A DNA stretch of 64,000 nucleotides, taken from positions 1 through 64,000 of the forward strand of contig NZ_BJYX01000013.1 in NCBI RefSeq assembly GCF_007991735.1. Direction: 5' to 3'. The notes beneath the pieces were generated by a model. The model did no database searches. It saw only the letters and a list, made by a program, of their open reading frames with translations, and was not told where the DNA came from. This document shows positions 39,380 to 47,784 of this stretch, in pieces (the stretch's first letter is position 1; the number at the start of each line of letters is the position of its first letter). Made by a program: the position numbers and the translations under genes. This DNA comes from Terrabacter aerolatus (GTDB lineage: Bacteria > Actinomycetota > Actinomycetes > Actinomycetales > Dermatophilaceae).

Positions 39380-40002
39380 GCCTGCTCCGCGCCCTCGCTG
39401 TCGACGACGGCCGCCGACAGGCGGATCTCACCGGTGGTGTTGCCGTCCTGGGACACGACCCGCTCGCGGTGCGCGCCGTCGGCGAGCATGCCGGCGGCGG
39501 TGAGGAAGCCCCTGGTGGCCTCGTCGGCTGCGAGCACCCAGGCTGCGAGCTCGGACCGGCCGCGACCGCGCGTCGTGTCGACCACGGCGTGCAGCAGGCG
39601 TGACCCGTGGCCCTGGCGGCGGGCGTCCGGGTGCACCCCGAGCACGAGCAGCTCGGCCGTGCCGGCGTGCGCGTCGGCGTCGTCCGAGGCCCCGACGGCG
39701 GCGAACCCGACGACCTGCTCACCGGCGCAGGCCACGAGCAGCACGCCGTCGCCGGACTGGTCGCCCTCGAGCGTCGCGCGCCAGGCGTTCGCGAACGCCC
39801 GCGGCTCGAAGGTGGCGAGGACCTCGGGAGCGAGCACCGCGGCATACGCCTCCCGGAAGACGACGGCCTGCACGAAGCCGACCGCGGGGGCGTCGGAGGC
39901 CCGCGCGACCCGCACCGACGCGTCGGCGACCGGCCCGCGCTCGTGCCCGTGGTCGTGCCCGTGGTCGTGCCCGTGTGCGTTCTCGTCCTCGTGTGCCACC
40001 AC
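39376..40002 (-). CDS. GNAT acetyltransferase with His-rich N-terminus
   Basis: The 208-residue protein has a GNAT core with [23 protein letters not shown] (motif A) and a C-terminal region containing [15 protein letters not shown]. The N-terminus [15 protein letters not shown] is an unusual metal-binding-type His/Asp stretch encoded by three 12-nt repeats. GTG 40002 has GAGAGG upstream. Substrate unknown. Coupling to azlCD might mean amino acid or analogue detoxification (inference). Confidence 0.85.
   Translation of the reverse strand: MVAHEDENAHGHDHGHDHGHERGPVADASVRVARASDAPAVGFVQAVVFREAYAAVLAPEVLATFEPRAFANAWRATLEGDQSGDGVLLVACAGEQVVGFAAVGASDDADAHAGTAELLVLGVHPDARRQGHGSRLLHAVVDTTRGRGRSELAAWVLAADEATRGFLTAAGMLADGAHRERVVSQDGNTTGEIRLSAAVVDSEGAEQA
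39941..39976 (-). repeat. 12-bp tandem repeat coding the His-rich segment
   Basis: Three near-identical units of TCGTGCCCGTGG (plus strand) encode HGHD on the minus strand and keep frame, so copy-number change would only lengthen the His tract. Confidence 0.85.
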
Positions 40003-40088
40003 GGCATCCTCTCAGGCCGGAGCTCGCCCCCGGACACTCGCCGACGCCCCCGAGCACCCCGGCTTTGGACGCCCCCGGCCGCATCTCG

Positions 40089-40103
40089 CATACTGGACTC
40101 ATG
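40089..40103 (+). promoter_or_regulatory. Possible leaderless promoter box and start of paaA
   Basis: CATACT ends 6 nt before ATG 40101. No PaaX/PaaR-type palindrome was recognised upstream. Confidence 0.4.
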
Positions 40104-41159
40104 TATGGCAACGACGTCATCGACCCGAACGAACCGCTGAACGCGGCCGAGACCGACGCGTACGACGCGGCGACGGCGCACGAGGACCAGCGGGACGCCG
40201 TCGGGGATGACTTCGAGGCCCTCATCGCCGCCGACCAGCGCATCGAGCCGCGCGACGCGATGCCGGACACCTACCGCGAGACGCTGATCCGCCAGATCGC
40301 CCAGCACGCGCACTCCGAGATCATCGGCATGCAGCCCGAGGGCAACTGGATCACGCGGGCGCCCTCGCTGCGCCGCAAGGCCATCCTCATCGCGAAGGTC
40401 CAGGACGAGGCCGGCCACGGGCTCTACCTCTACTCCGCGGCCGAGACGCTCGGCATCGACCGGCAGGAGCTGCTCGACCGGCTCCACGACGGCAAGCAGA
40501 AGTACTCCTCGATCTTCAACTACCCGACGCTGACGTGGGCCGACTGCGGAGCCATCGGCTGGCTCGTCGACGGTGCGGCCATCATGAACCAGGTGCCGCT
40601 CTGCCGGTGCTCCTACGGCCCGTACGCCCGGGCCATGATCCGCGTGTGCAAGGAGGAGTCCTTCCACCAGCGGCAGGGGTTCGAGATCCTCTGGAACCTC
40701 ATGCGCGGCACCGAGTCCCAGAGGGCCATGGCCCAGGACGCCGCCGACCGCTGGTGGTGGCCGGCGCTCGCGATGTTCGGACCGCCCGACACGGGCGAGG
40801 CCGCCAAGGGTGGCCACACCGCGCAGTCGATGGCGTGGGGCATCAAGCGGTTCAGCAACGACGACCTCCGCCAGAAGTTCGTCGACATGATGGTGCCGCA
40901 GGCCGAGAAGCTCGGCATCGTGCTGCCCGACCCCGACCTGCGCTGGAACCCCGAGCGCGGCCACTACGACTTCGGCGAGGTCGACTGGGACGAGTTCTGG
41001 CGGGTGCTGCGCGGCGACGGCGCCTGCAACGCCGAGCGCATCGCCCACCGACGCCGGGCCCACGAGGAGGGCGCGTGGGTGCGCGAGGCCGCCAACGCGT
41101 ACGCCGCCAAGCAGGCCACCCGCGAGCAGCAGCAGCAGCAGAAGGAGAGTGCCGCGTGA
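40101..41159 (+). CDS. paaA: Phenylacetyl-CoA 1,2-epoxidase catalytic subunit PaaA
   Basis: PaaA is the di-iron catalytic subunit of the PaaABCE complex, which epoxidises phenylacetyl-CoA. The 352-residue ferritin-like protein has the first iron-ligand region [17 protein letters not shown] and the second [28 protein letters not shown] is also typical. It ends with a Gln-rich tail ([12 protein letters not shown]). The gene begins a GTGA-coupled operon. Confidence 0.96.
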   Translation: MYGNDVIDPNEPLNAAETDAYDAATAHEDQRDAVGDDFEALIAADQRIEPRDAMPDTYRETLIRQIAQHAHSEIIGMQPEGNWITRAPSLRRKAILIAKVQDEAGHGLYLYSAAETLGIDRQELLDRLHDGKQKYSSIFNYPTLTWADCGAIGWLVDGAAIMNQVPLCRCSYGPYARAMIRVCKEESFHQRQGFEILWNLMRGTESQRAMAQDAADRWWWPALAMFGPPDTGEAAKGGHTAQSMAWGIKRFSNDDLRQKFVDMMVPQAEKLGIVLPDPDLRWNPERGHYDFGEVDWDEFWRVLRGDGACNAERIAHRRRAHEEGAWVREAANAYAAKQATREQQQQQKESAA

Positions 41160-41506
41160 GCGGAGCCACCACCGCGTCCACGAGTGCCGGGGCGCCGTCC
41201 GAGCCTGCCCCGGCCGCACCGGGGGAGCGGAGCTGGCCGCTCTGGGAGGTCTTCGTCCGGGGCAAGCGCGGCCTGTCGCACGTGCACGTCGGCTCGCTCC
41301 ACGCGCCCGACGCCGAGCTGGCGCTGCGCAACGCCCGCGACGTCTACACCCGTCGTCAGGAGGGTGTCTCGATCTGGGTCGTCAAGGCCGACGACGTCAC
41401 GGCGAGCAGCCCGTCCGAGAAGGACTCCTTCTTCGACCCGGCCGGCGACAAGATCTACCGGCACCCGACGTTCTACGACGTGCCCGAGGATGTCGAGTAC
41501 CTGTGA
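41156..41506 (+). CDS. paaB: Phenylacetyl-CoA epoxidase subunit PaaB
   Basis: The 116-residue protein has the PaaB core [20 protein letters not shown], then [15 protein letters not shown] and a C-terminal [15 protein letters not shown]. PaaB is a small structural or bridging subunit. The first ~25 residues are an Ala/Pro-rich extension. It overlaps both paaA and paaC by GTGA. Confidence 0.95.
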   Translation: MSGATTASTSAGAPSEPAPAAPGERSWPLWEVFVRGKRGLSHVHVGSLHAPDAELALRNARDVYTRRQEGVSIWVVKADDVTASSPSEKDSFFDPAGDKIYRHPTFYDVPEDVEYL

Positions 41507-42354
41507 GCGACCACGTGACCTCAGCGGCCCCCTCGGCCTCGGAGTCCGCCGAGCGCGAGTCGCTGCCCGGCGCCGCCGAGAACACCGGCGCCGCCCCGGG
41601 CGCCAAGCCGTACGCCACCTACCTCCTCGGCCTCGCCGACGACGCGATGGTCTACGCCCAGCGCCTCGGTGAGTGGATGACGAACGCCCCCCAGATCGAG
41701 GAGGACATGGCGCTCGGCAACATCGCCCTCGACCTGCTCGGTCAGGCGCGCGGCCTCTACCCCTACATCGGCTCGATCGACGGCACCGGCCGCGGCGAGG
41801 ACGACTACGCCATGCTGCGCGACGAGCGGCGGTGGCACAACGTCCACCTCGTCGAGCAGGAGCGGGGCGACTTCGCCGACGAGATGGCCCGGCTCCTGTG
41901 GTTCTCGGCCTACCAGGTCGAGCTGCACACGGCCCTGACCGCATCCGCCGACGATGTCGTCGCCGGCGTCGCGGGCAAGGCGCTCAAGGAGGTGCGCTAC
42001 CACCTCGACCACGCGTCACTCTGGGTCGTGCGACTCGGGGACGGCACCGAGGAGTCCCACCGGCGCATGCAGGCAGCCCTCGAACACGTGCTGCCGCACC
42101 TGGCCGAGCTCTTCGACCACGACGAGGCCTCGGTGCTCGCGGCCGACCTCGAGGTCGGGGTGCTGCCCTCGACCCTGCACGACGCGGTCGTGGCCCGGGT
42201 CGCACGCGTCGTCGAGCAGGCGACGCTGACCCTTCCCGACGGCTCCCGGTGGCGCTCGCGAGGAGGTCGTGCGGGCATCCACTCGCGGCCCATGGGCTCG
42301 CTCCTGGCCGAGATGCAGCACATCGCGCGGTCCCATCCCGGCGCGACGTGGTGA
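41503..42354 (+). CDS. paaC: Phenylacetyl-CoA epoxidase subunit PaaC
   Basis: PaaC is the non-catalytic ferritin-like partner of PaaA. The 283-residue protein has GLADDAMVYAQRLGEWMTNAP, EEDMALGNIALDLLGQAR, AYQVELHTAL and KEVRYHLDHASLWVVRLGDG. The first ~35 residues are low complexity. GTGA overlaps occur at both ends. Confidence 0.95.
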   Translation: MSDHVTSAAPSASESAERESLPGAAENTGAAPGAKPYATYLLGLADDAMVYAQRLGEWMTNAPQIEEDMALGNIALDLLGQARGLYPYIGSIDGTGRGEDDYAMLRDERRWHNVHLVEQERGDFADEMARLLWFSAYQVELHTALTASADDVVAGVAGKALKEVRYHLDHASLWVVRLGDGTEESHRRMQAALEHVLPHLAELFDHDEASVLAADLEVGVLPSTLHDAVVARVARVVEQATLTLPDGSRWRSRGGRAGIHSRPMGSLLAEMQHIARSHPGATW

Positions 42355-42860
42355 CTGTGGTGGCCGTGGGTTCAGCTCTCGCAGAGGCGATCTCGCGCAT
42401 CCCCGACCCCGAGGTCCCCGTCATCAGCATCGCCGACCTCGGCATCCTGCGGGACGTCGACGTCGACGAGCAGGCGCACACCGTCGCGGTGACGATCACC
42501 CCGACCTACAGCGGGTGCCCTGCCATGGAGGCCATCGCGTCGCGCATCGTCTTCGAGGCAGGCCGCCAGGGGTATGCCGCCGACGTGCGCACACAGCTGT
42601 CGCCGGCGTGGACCACGGACTGGATGAGCGACGCTGGACGAGAAGCCCTGCGGCGCTTCGGGATCGCGCCCCCGGGGGCCGTGCCGACGGGGGAGGGGAA
42701 GGGCCCGGTGGCCGTGACGCTCAGCCGCCACGTCGTCACCTGTCCGCTCTGCGGCTCCACCGACACCACCGAGATCGCCCATTTCGGCTCGACCGCGTGC
42801 AAGGCCCTGCGTCGCTGCAACGCGTGCCTCGAGCCCTTCGACGAGTTCAAGGCCATCTGA
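42351..42860 (+). CDS. paaD: PaaD, DUF59-type Fe-S assembly protein of the Paa operon
   Basis: The 169-residue protein has an N-terminal MIP18/DUF59 domain (IPDPEVPVISIADLGILRDV, TPTYSGCPAMEAI). A C-terminal zinc-finger-like segment (CPLCGSTDTTEIAHFGSTAC, then RRCNACLEPF) is characteristic of PaaD. It is thought to help iron-cluster insertion into the epoxidase system. GTG 42351 overlaps the paaC stop. A single base separates its stop from the paaE ATG. Confidence 0.94.
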   Translation: MTVVAVGSALAEAISRIPDPEVPVISIADLGILRDVDVDEQAHTVAVTITPTYSGCPAMEAIASRIVFEAGRQGYAADVRTQLSPAWTTDWMSDAGREALRRFGIAPPGAVPTGEGKGPVAVTLSRHVVTCPLCGSTDTTEIAHFGSTACKALRRCNACLEPFDEFKAI

Positions 42861-42861
42861 C

Positions 42862-44091
42862 ATGACCGACGTCACCACCCCCGGCGCAGTGCCCGCTCCG
42901 GCCTCCGTCCCTGCGACCGGATCAGCCGAGACCGGGTCGTCCGGGACCGGGTCGTCCGGGACCGGGTCGTCCGGGACCGGGTCGGCCGGGACCGGCGGTG
43001 CCCGACACCGTGCGCGCTTCCATCCGCTCACCGTCTCGTCGGTCGAGCGCCTGACCGAGGACGCCGTCGCCGTGACCTTCACCGTGCCGGATGAGCTCGT
43101 CGACGAGTTCGCCTTCGAGCCGGGCCAGCACCTGACGCTCCGGGCCACCATCCGCGGCGAGGACGTGCGCCAGTCCTACTCGATCTGCCAGTCGCGCCGG
43201 GCCGACCCCGCGGGGCGCCGGCTCCGCGTTGCAGCCGCCCGCGTGCCGGAGGGGCGGATGTCGAACTGGCTCAACGACGGCGTGTCCCCGGGGGACGTCG
43301 TCGAGGTCATGACCCCCCAGGGGTCGTTCACGTGCGCGACCCGGCCCGACGGCATACGCCATCACGTCGCGATCGCCGCGGGATCGGGCATCACGCCCGT
43401 CCTCTCGCTCCTGACGACGGCGCTCGAGGAGGAGCCGGGCTCGCGCGCGACGCTGCTCTTCGGCAACCGCCGCACGAGCTCGATCATGTTCCTCGAGGAG
43501 CTCGAGGACCTCAAGAACCGCTTCCCGGGGCGTTTCCACCTCGTCAACGTGCTCTCGCGCGAGGCCCAGGACGTCGAGCTGTTCCACGGCCGGCTCGACT
43601 CCGAGCGGCTCGCGGCGATCTTCGGCTCGCTGCTGCCGGTCGGGTCGGTCGACGAGTGGTACCTCTGCGGGCCGTTCGCCATGGTGACCGGTGCCGAGGC
43701 GCTGCTCACGGGCCGCGGCGTCGATGCCCGGCACATCCACCACGAGATCTTCCACGTCGACGACGGGACCGAGCCCAGGCGCAAGGTCGTCGTCGACGCC
43801 GGCGCACCGCCCGAGGCCACCGTCACCGTCAACCTCGACGGGCGCACGACGGTCATCCCCATGCCGAGTCGCGAGGAGACGATCCTCGACGCGACCCTGC
43901 GCGCCCGGCCCGACGCGCCCTACTCGTGCACCGGGGGAGTCTGCGGCACCTGCCGGGCCAGGCTCGTGTCGGGTGAGGTGCGGATGGACCGCAACTACGC
44001 GCTCGAGCCCGAGGAGGTCGCGGCCGGCATCGTGCTCGCGTGCCAGAGCCACCCGGTGACCGACGCCGTCAGCCTCGACTACGACGCCTGA
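42862..44091 (+). CDS. paaE: Phenylacetyl-CoA epoxidase reductase PaaE
   Basis: PaaE passes electrons from NADPH to the di-iron subunit. The 409-residue protein has an FAD domain (RQSYSICQ), an NAD(P) domain (IAAGSGITPVLSLL, EWYLCGPFAMV), and a C-terminal plant-type 2Fe-2S domain (YSCTGGVCGTCRARL with a fourth Cys in LACQSHP). The N-terminal ~45 residues are a variable Thr/Gly/Ser linker built from a 15-bp repeat. It is the last gene of the paa operon here; paaK, paaG, paaZ and paaJ are not in the window. Confidence 0.96.
   Translation: MTDVTTPGAVPAPASVPATGSAETGSSGTGSSGTGSSGTGSAGTGGARHRARFHPLTVSSVERLTEDAVAVTFTVPDELVDEFAFEPGQHLTLRATIRGEDVRQSYSICQSRRADPAGRRLRVAAARVPEGRMSNWLNDGVSPGDVVEVMTPQGSFTCATRPDGIRHHVAIAAGSGITPVLSLLTTALEEEPGSRATLLFGNRRTSSIMFLEELEDLKNRFPGRFHLVNVLSREAQDVELFHGRLDSERLAAIFGSLLPVGSVDEWYLCGPFAMVTGAEALLTGRGVDARHIHHEIFHVDDGTEPRRKVVVDAGAPPEATVTVNLDGRTTVIPMPSREETILDATLRARPDAPYSCTGGVCGTCRARLVSGEVRMDRNYALEPEEVAAGIVLACQSHPVTDAVSLDYDA
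42916..42990 (+). repeat. 15-bp tandem repeat in paaE
   Basis: Three exact copies of ACCGGGTCGTCCGGG, one copy with a single change and one degenerate leading copy encode TGSSG units in frame. Copy number could vary between strains without breaking the gene. Confidence 0.9.
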
Positions 44092-44110
44092 CCCTCGGGA
44101 CCACCTCGCT

Positions 44111-44150
44111 GTGTGCATTAGGCGTCGTTCAGGCACCGCTGACTGCACAC
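44111..44150. repeat. Left GTGTGCA...TGCACAC palindrome
   Basis: The 7-bp arms GTGTGCA and TGCACAC enclose 26 nt. The element lies 20 nt after the paaE stop and 10 nt before the end of the leftward AbiEi/DUF559-like gene. It shares arms and spacing with the right element at 45206-45245. It may also act as a terminator. Confidence 0.6.
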
Positions 44151-44159
44151 GGCACCGGG

Positions 44160-45134
44160 TCAGGCCGCAGCTGACAGCGTCGAGGAGCACCGCCGTCTGC
44201 GGCACGGCTTCACCGACCCTCGCCAACCGCGCACGCGCAGGAGGTCGCCGACCTCCGCTGCCAGCGCGCAAGGAGTGACGGCCACGTCTGTCCAGAACAC
44301 CCGCACGGTGACCCGCCCCAGCCGCGCCGAGCCTCGATCGCGTATGCCGTCGCGGACCCGCGCGGCCCATCCGTCGTGCCCGAGCCTCCCGTCCACCTCG
44401 AGCACGACCTGCTCCGCCTCGTAGAGGTTGTCGCAGCGACGGCCCGAGCCGATGTGGTGCTGCCGGAGGGCGAGCGGCAGACCGTGGGCGCGCTCGACGT
44501 CGCGGATGTAGCGCACCTCGGCGGCGCTCTCGGCGCCGGCGCCCACGTCGGTGAGGCACTCGCGGAGCAGGGCGCGGTGCGTCTGGTCCGGTCGAGCCGC
44601 GAGGGCCTCCGCGAGACGGCCCTCGTCCGTGAGGCGCCGTTGGCACGCGCGAGCGGCGAGGGCCAGCACCCGATCGAGCGGTGAGCGCATGCCGAGGTCG
44701 AGAACGGTGTGCTCGACTGTGGTCCGGTGCGGCCACGCCCAGTCGTCGAGACGTTCGTCGAAGCGCCTCGACCGCGTGACCTGTATGCCGTCGCGGATGC
44801 TGGCCCGCCGACCGGCCGGGACGATGACGTGGACCGACTCAGGCTCGCGCCGTTCCAGCCCCCAGGCCAGGGCAGCGCTCGGTCCGGCGAGGGCAGCGGG
44901 GCGCCCGACGAAGAGCAAGGCCGCCACGGCCCGGACCTCCCAGTCGTCCCGGCCCGGGGTCGTGAGGTAGACCCCCGGATGCACGGCGACCCATCGACCG
45001 GACGCGACGGCCCACCGGATGGCCTCGTCGCCGATGCCTGCCGCCAGGGCCTGCCCGCGGCTGATGAGCCCCGCCTGACCGGACACCCTGGCTCGGAGAC
45101 GCGGTGACTCCTCCAGAACGCGGTCGGCCAGCAC
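44160..45134 (-). CDS. AbiEi-like winged-helix / DUF559 nuclease-like protein
   Basis: The 324-residue protein has an N-terminal segment (SGQAGLISRGQALAAGIGDE, AIRWAVASGRWVAVHPGVYL) like the AbiEi antitoxin winged-helix domain. A middle linker follows. The C-terminal DUF559/restriction-endonuclease-like domain contains CDNLYEAEQVVLEVDGRLGH, where E-V-D may be part of a PD-(D/E)xK-type site. No AbiEii-type nucleotidyltransferase toxin is adjacent, so it is an orphan. The start is uncertain: GTG 45134 or GTG 45086, neither with a clear ribosome-binding site. GTGCAC-containing palindromes lie in the promoter region and at both ends. The gene breaks the paa-thyA interval and looks accessory. Role unknown. 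Confidence 0.75.
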   Translation of the reverse strand: MLADRVLEESPRLRARVSGQAGLISRGQALAAGIGDEAIRWAVASGRWVAVHPGVYLTTPGRDDWEVRAVAALLFVGRPAALAGPSAALAWGLERREPESVHVIVPAGRRASIRDGIQVTRSRRFDERLDDWAWPHRTTVEHTVLDLGMRSPLDRVLALAARACQRRLTDEGRLAEALAARPDQTHRALLRECLTDVGAGAESAAEVRYIRDVERAHGLPLALRQHHIGSGRRCDNLYEAEQVVLEVDGRLGHDGWAARVRDGIRDRGSARLGRVTVRVFWTDVAVTPCALAAEVGDLLRVRGWRGSVKPCRRRRCSSTLSAAA

Positions 45135-45167
45135 GTGACCATGCTGCCGACCAGCTGCGCTGTACCG

Positions 45168-45190
45168 CTCCCACCGTGCACAGGTGGGAG
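45168..45190. promoter_or_regulatory. Inverted repeat upstream of the AbiEi/DUF559-like gene
   Basis: CTCCCACC and GGTGGGAG enclose GTGCACA. It lies 34 nt upstream of the leftward GTG start, a good place for an operator bound by the gene's own winged-helix domain. Confidence 0.45.
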
Positions 45191-45205
45191 TCTCGCGGGG
45201 CTGGT

Positions 45206-45245
45206 GTGTGCATGAATCGGGGTCCTGACCCCGAGCGGTGCACAC
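45206..45245. repeat. Right GTGTGCA...TGCACAC palindrome
   Basis: The outer arms GTGTGCA/TGCACAC and inner arms TCGGGGTC/GACCCCGA around CT form a 40-nt two-part hairpin, interrupted by a 4-nt mismatch on each side. It lies between the DUF559-like gene and thyA. Confidence 0.7.
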
Positions 45246-45295
45246 AGCGCGGTGCGTCGGCGGCGGCATGTGGTCGTGGGGTCGGGGGGCAGGGT

Positions 45296-45311
45296 TAGGC
45301 TGCGGAGCGTG
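45296..45311 (+). promoter_or_regulatory. Leaderless promoter box and start of thyA
   Basis: TAGGCT ends 7 nt before GTG 45309. Confidence 0.5.
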
Positions 45312-46124
45312 CGTCAGTACCTCGACCTCCTCGACCACGTCCTGACCCACGGTCAGGAGAAGTCCGACCGGACCGGCACCGGGACGCTCAGCGTGTTCGG
45401 CCACCAAATGCGCTTCGACCTCGCCGACGGCTTCCCGGCCCTGACGACGAAGAAGCTGCACCTGCGCTCGATCATCGGCGAGCTGCTGTGGTTCCTGCGC
45501 GGTGACACCAACGTGCGCTGGCTCCAGGAGCGCGGCATCAGCATCTGGGACGAGTGGGCCGACCCCGCCACGGGCGACCTCGGTCCCATCTACGGCTACC
45601 AGTGGCGGTCCTGGCCCACCCCCGACGGCCGGCGCGTCGACCAGATCGCCAAGGTCATCGAGCAGATCCGCACCAACCCCGACAGCCGCCGGCTCATCGT
45701 CTCGGCGTGGAACGTCGCCGACGTCGACGACATGGCGCTGCCGCCCTGCCACACGATGTTCCAGTTCTACGTCTCGCCCCCCGGAGCCGACGGCCGGCGG
45801 CGCCTGTCGTGCCAGCTCTACCAGCGCAGCGCCGACATCTTCCTCGGCGTGCCGTTCAACATCGCCAGCTACGCCCTGCTCACGCAGATGGTGGCGCAGC
45901 TGACCGACCTCGAGCCGGGGGAGTTCGTGCACACGCTCGGCGACGCCCACCTCTACCTCAACCACCTCGACCAGGCCCGTCTCCAGCTGACCCGCACGCC
46001 GCACCCGCTCCCGACGATGCGGATCAACCCCGACAAGAAGGCGATCGACGACTTCGACCTCGAGGACTTCGAGCTGGTCGACTACGTCGCCGACCCCGGC
46101 ATCAAGGCCCCCATCGCCGTCTGA
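45309..46124 (+). CDS. thyA: Thymidylate synthase
   Basis: ThyA methylates dUMP to dTMP with methylene-tetrahydrofolate, producing dihydrofolate. The 271-residue protein has [41 protein letters not shown], the catalytic Cys in [12 protein letters not shown] (near residue 147) and [19 protein letters not shown], ending in IKAPIAV. folA follows 27 nt later and recycles its dihydrofolate product. Confidence 0.98.
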   Translation: MRQYLDLLDHVLTHGQEKSDRTGTGTLSVFGHQMRFDLADGFPALTTKKLHLRSIIGELLWFLRGDTNVRWLQERGISIWDEWADPATGDLGPIYGYQWRSWPTPDGRRVDQIAKVIEQIRTNPDSRRLIVSAWNVADVDDMALPPCHTMFQFYVSPPGADGRRRLSCQLYQRSADIFLGVPFNIASYALLTQMVAQLTDLEPGEFVHTLGDAHLYLNHLDQARLQLTRTPHPLPTMRINPDKKAIDDFDLEDFELVDYVADPGIKAPIAV

Positions 46125-46151
46125 GGCCGGACGTCTGGGAGCCTTGGCGCC

Positions 46152-46631
46152 ATGACCACCGTGCTGCCGAACGTCACCCTGATCGCTGCCGTCGGGCGCA
46201 ACGGGATCATCGGCGACGGCCTGACGATGCCGTGGCACATCTCCGAGGACCTGAAGTTCTTCAAGCGCACCACGATGGGTCACCCGATGGTCATGGGCCG
46301 CCGGACCTTCGACTCCATGGGCGCGCTGCCCGGCCGTCGCAGCGTCGTCGTGACCCGGCAGGCCGACTGGAGTGCGCCCGGGGTCGAGGTCGCGCACTCC
46401 CTGCCCGACGCGCTCGCGCTCGTCGCGGACGACGAGCAGGTCTTCGTCGTCGGCGGGGGAGAGATCTACCGCCAGGCGATGGCGTATGCCGCCCGCCTCC
46501 TCGTCACCGAGGTCGATCAGTCCCCGGAAGGCTCCGTCACCTTCCCCCCGATCGATGCCGCGGACTGGGCCGAGACGGCGCGAGAGGAGCGCTCCGGCTT
46601 CGCCTGGGTCACCTACGAGCGACGCGGCTGA
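46152..46631 (+). CDS. folA: Dihydrofolate reductase
   Basis: FolA reduces dihydrofolate to tetrahydrofolate with NADPH. The 159-residue protein has LIAAVGRNGIIGDGLTMPWH, the substrate-site region DLKFFKRTTMGHPMVMGRRTFDS (given by DLKFFKRTTMG), RRSVVVTRQ and VFVVGGGEIYRQAM. It forms the thyA-folA pair common in bacteria. It is the target of trimethoprim-type antifolates in general; no resistance change can be judged here. Confidence 0.96.
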   Translation: MTTVLPNVTLIAAVGRNGIIGDGLTMPWHISEDLKFFKRTTMGHPMVMGRRTFDSMGALPGRRSVVVTRQADWSAPGVEVAHSLPDALALVADDEQVFVVGGGEIYRQAMAYAARLLVTEVDQSPEGSVTFPPIDAADWAETAREERSGFAWVTYERRG

Positions 46632-46707
46632 CGCGGCATACGTTCTCTTCGGGAAAGAAGGTCGGATCGGGCTGTGACGCCTCGCCGACCCGACCGATGT
46701 AGGGGGT

Positions 46708-46749
46708 GGCGAGGCACTACTCGGACCCCCGAGCGAGTAGTGCCTCGCC
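46708..46749. terminator. Long hairpin after folA
   Basis: A perfect 16-bp stem (GGCGAGGCACTACTCG and its complement) with a 10-nt loop lies 76 nt after folA and 85 nt before dapA. It is probably a terminator. The rest of the 203-nt spacer shows only the dapA promoter. Confidence 0.7.
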
Positions 46750-46821
46750 TCTCTCGTGCTCGTGGCGAGGTGGCGCGTGCGGCGGGCGTGGGCGTGGCGT
46801 CGGGCGGGCAGGTGTGAGCGC

Positions 46822-46837
46822 TAACCTTGGGCCCATG
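46822..46837 (+). promoter_or_regulatory. Leaderless promoter box and start of dapA
   Basis: TAACCT ends 7 nt before ATG 46835. Confidence 0.5.
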
Positions 46838-47719
46838 GCTGACGCACCCGCCCTCGGACGTGTTCTCTCGGCGATGGTCACCCCCATGAGGTCTGACGGT
46901 TCCATCGACCTCGACGCCGCTCAGCGCGTCGCGACCCACCTCGTCGACGCAGGCCACGACGGCCTCGTCGTCTCGGGGACCACCGGCGAGTCGCCGACGA
47001 CCTCCTCCGAGGAGAAGGACGAGCTGCTCCGCGCCGTCATCGACGCCGTGGGGGAGCGGTGCGTCGTCATCGCCGGTGCCGGCAGCAACGACACCGCCAA
47101 GAGCGTCGAGTCGGTGCGCCTGGCCCAGAAGGCCGGTGCCCACGCCGTCCTGGCGGTGACGCCCTACTACAACAAGCCTCCGCAGGCCGGCCTCGTCGCG
47201 CACTTCCGGGCGATCGCCGACGCGAGCGACCTGCCCGTCATGGTCTACGACATCCCCGGCCGGTCCGGCATCGCCATCGCGCGCGAGACCTACCTCCGCA
47301 TCGCCGAGCACGAGCGCATCACAGCCGTCAAGGACGCGCGTGGTGACCTCTGGTTCGCCGGCGAGATGATGGAGCAGACGGGGCTGGACTGGTACTCCGG
47401 CGACGACGCGATGAACCTCGCGCACTTCGTCAACGGCGCGGTCGGTTTCGTCGGCGTCACCTCTCAGGTGGCCCCGGTGGCCTACCGCGAGATGGCCGAC
47501 GCCGTGGTCGAGGGCCGCTGGGACGACGCACGCGCCGTGCACCACCGGCTCGTCCCGCTCGTCAACGCCGTCATGAACGTCACGCAGGGCGCGATCATGG
47601 CCAAGGCCGGCCTCGCGCTCCAGGGCGTCATCGGGTCCCCGACCCTGCGCCTGCCGCTCGTCGAGGCCGACGACGCCGAGACGGCCCTGCTCCGCGAAGC
47701 ACTCTCGGCGGTCGGATGA
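46835..47719 (+). CDS. dapA: 4-hydroxy-tetrahydrodipicolinate synthase
   Basis: DapA condenses pyruvate with aspartate semialdehyde, the first step of diaminopimelate/lysine synthesis. The 294-residue TIM-barrel has GTTGESPTTSSEEK, VTPYYNKPPQAGL (catalytic Tyr) and VYDIPGRSGI. The Schiff-base Lys lies in ITAVKDARGDLW (near residue 166). ATG 46835 was chosen over an upstream frame because the TAACCT box precedes it and the length fits. rnj follows, as in many actinobacteria. Confidence 0.97.
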   Translation: MADAPALGRVLSAMVTPMRSDGSIDLDAAQRVATHLVDAGHDGLVVSGTTGESPTTSSEEKDELLRAVIDAVGERCVVIAGAGSNDTAKSVESVRLAQKAGAHAVLAVTPYYNKPPQAGLVAHFRAIADASDLPVMVYDIPGRSGIAIARETYLRIAEHERITAVKDARGDLWFAGEMMEQTGLDWYSGDDAMNLAHFVNGAVGFVGVTSQVAPVAYREMADAVVEGRWDDARAVHHRLVPLVNAVMNVTQGAIMAKAGLALQGVIGSPTLRLPLVEADDAETALLREALSAVG

Positions 47720-47784
47720 CCGCCCCCTGACCAGTGACCGGAGCCCACGACGGCCCGGCAGCACCACCGAATGACAGGACACCT

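Noticed and set aside
44111-44117. Treating every GTGTGCA/TGCACAC word as part of a repeat family
   Set aside because: A copy also occurs before the Ig-repeat gene (14536), and about six are expected by chance; only the paired palindromes around the DUF559-like gene are counted.
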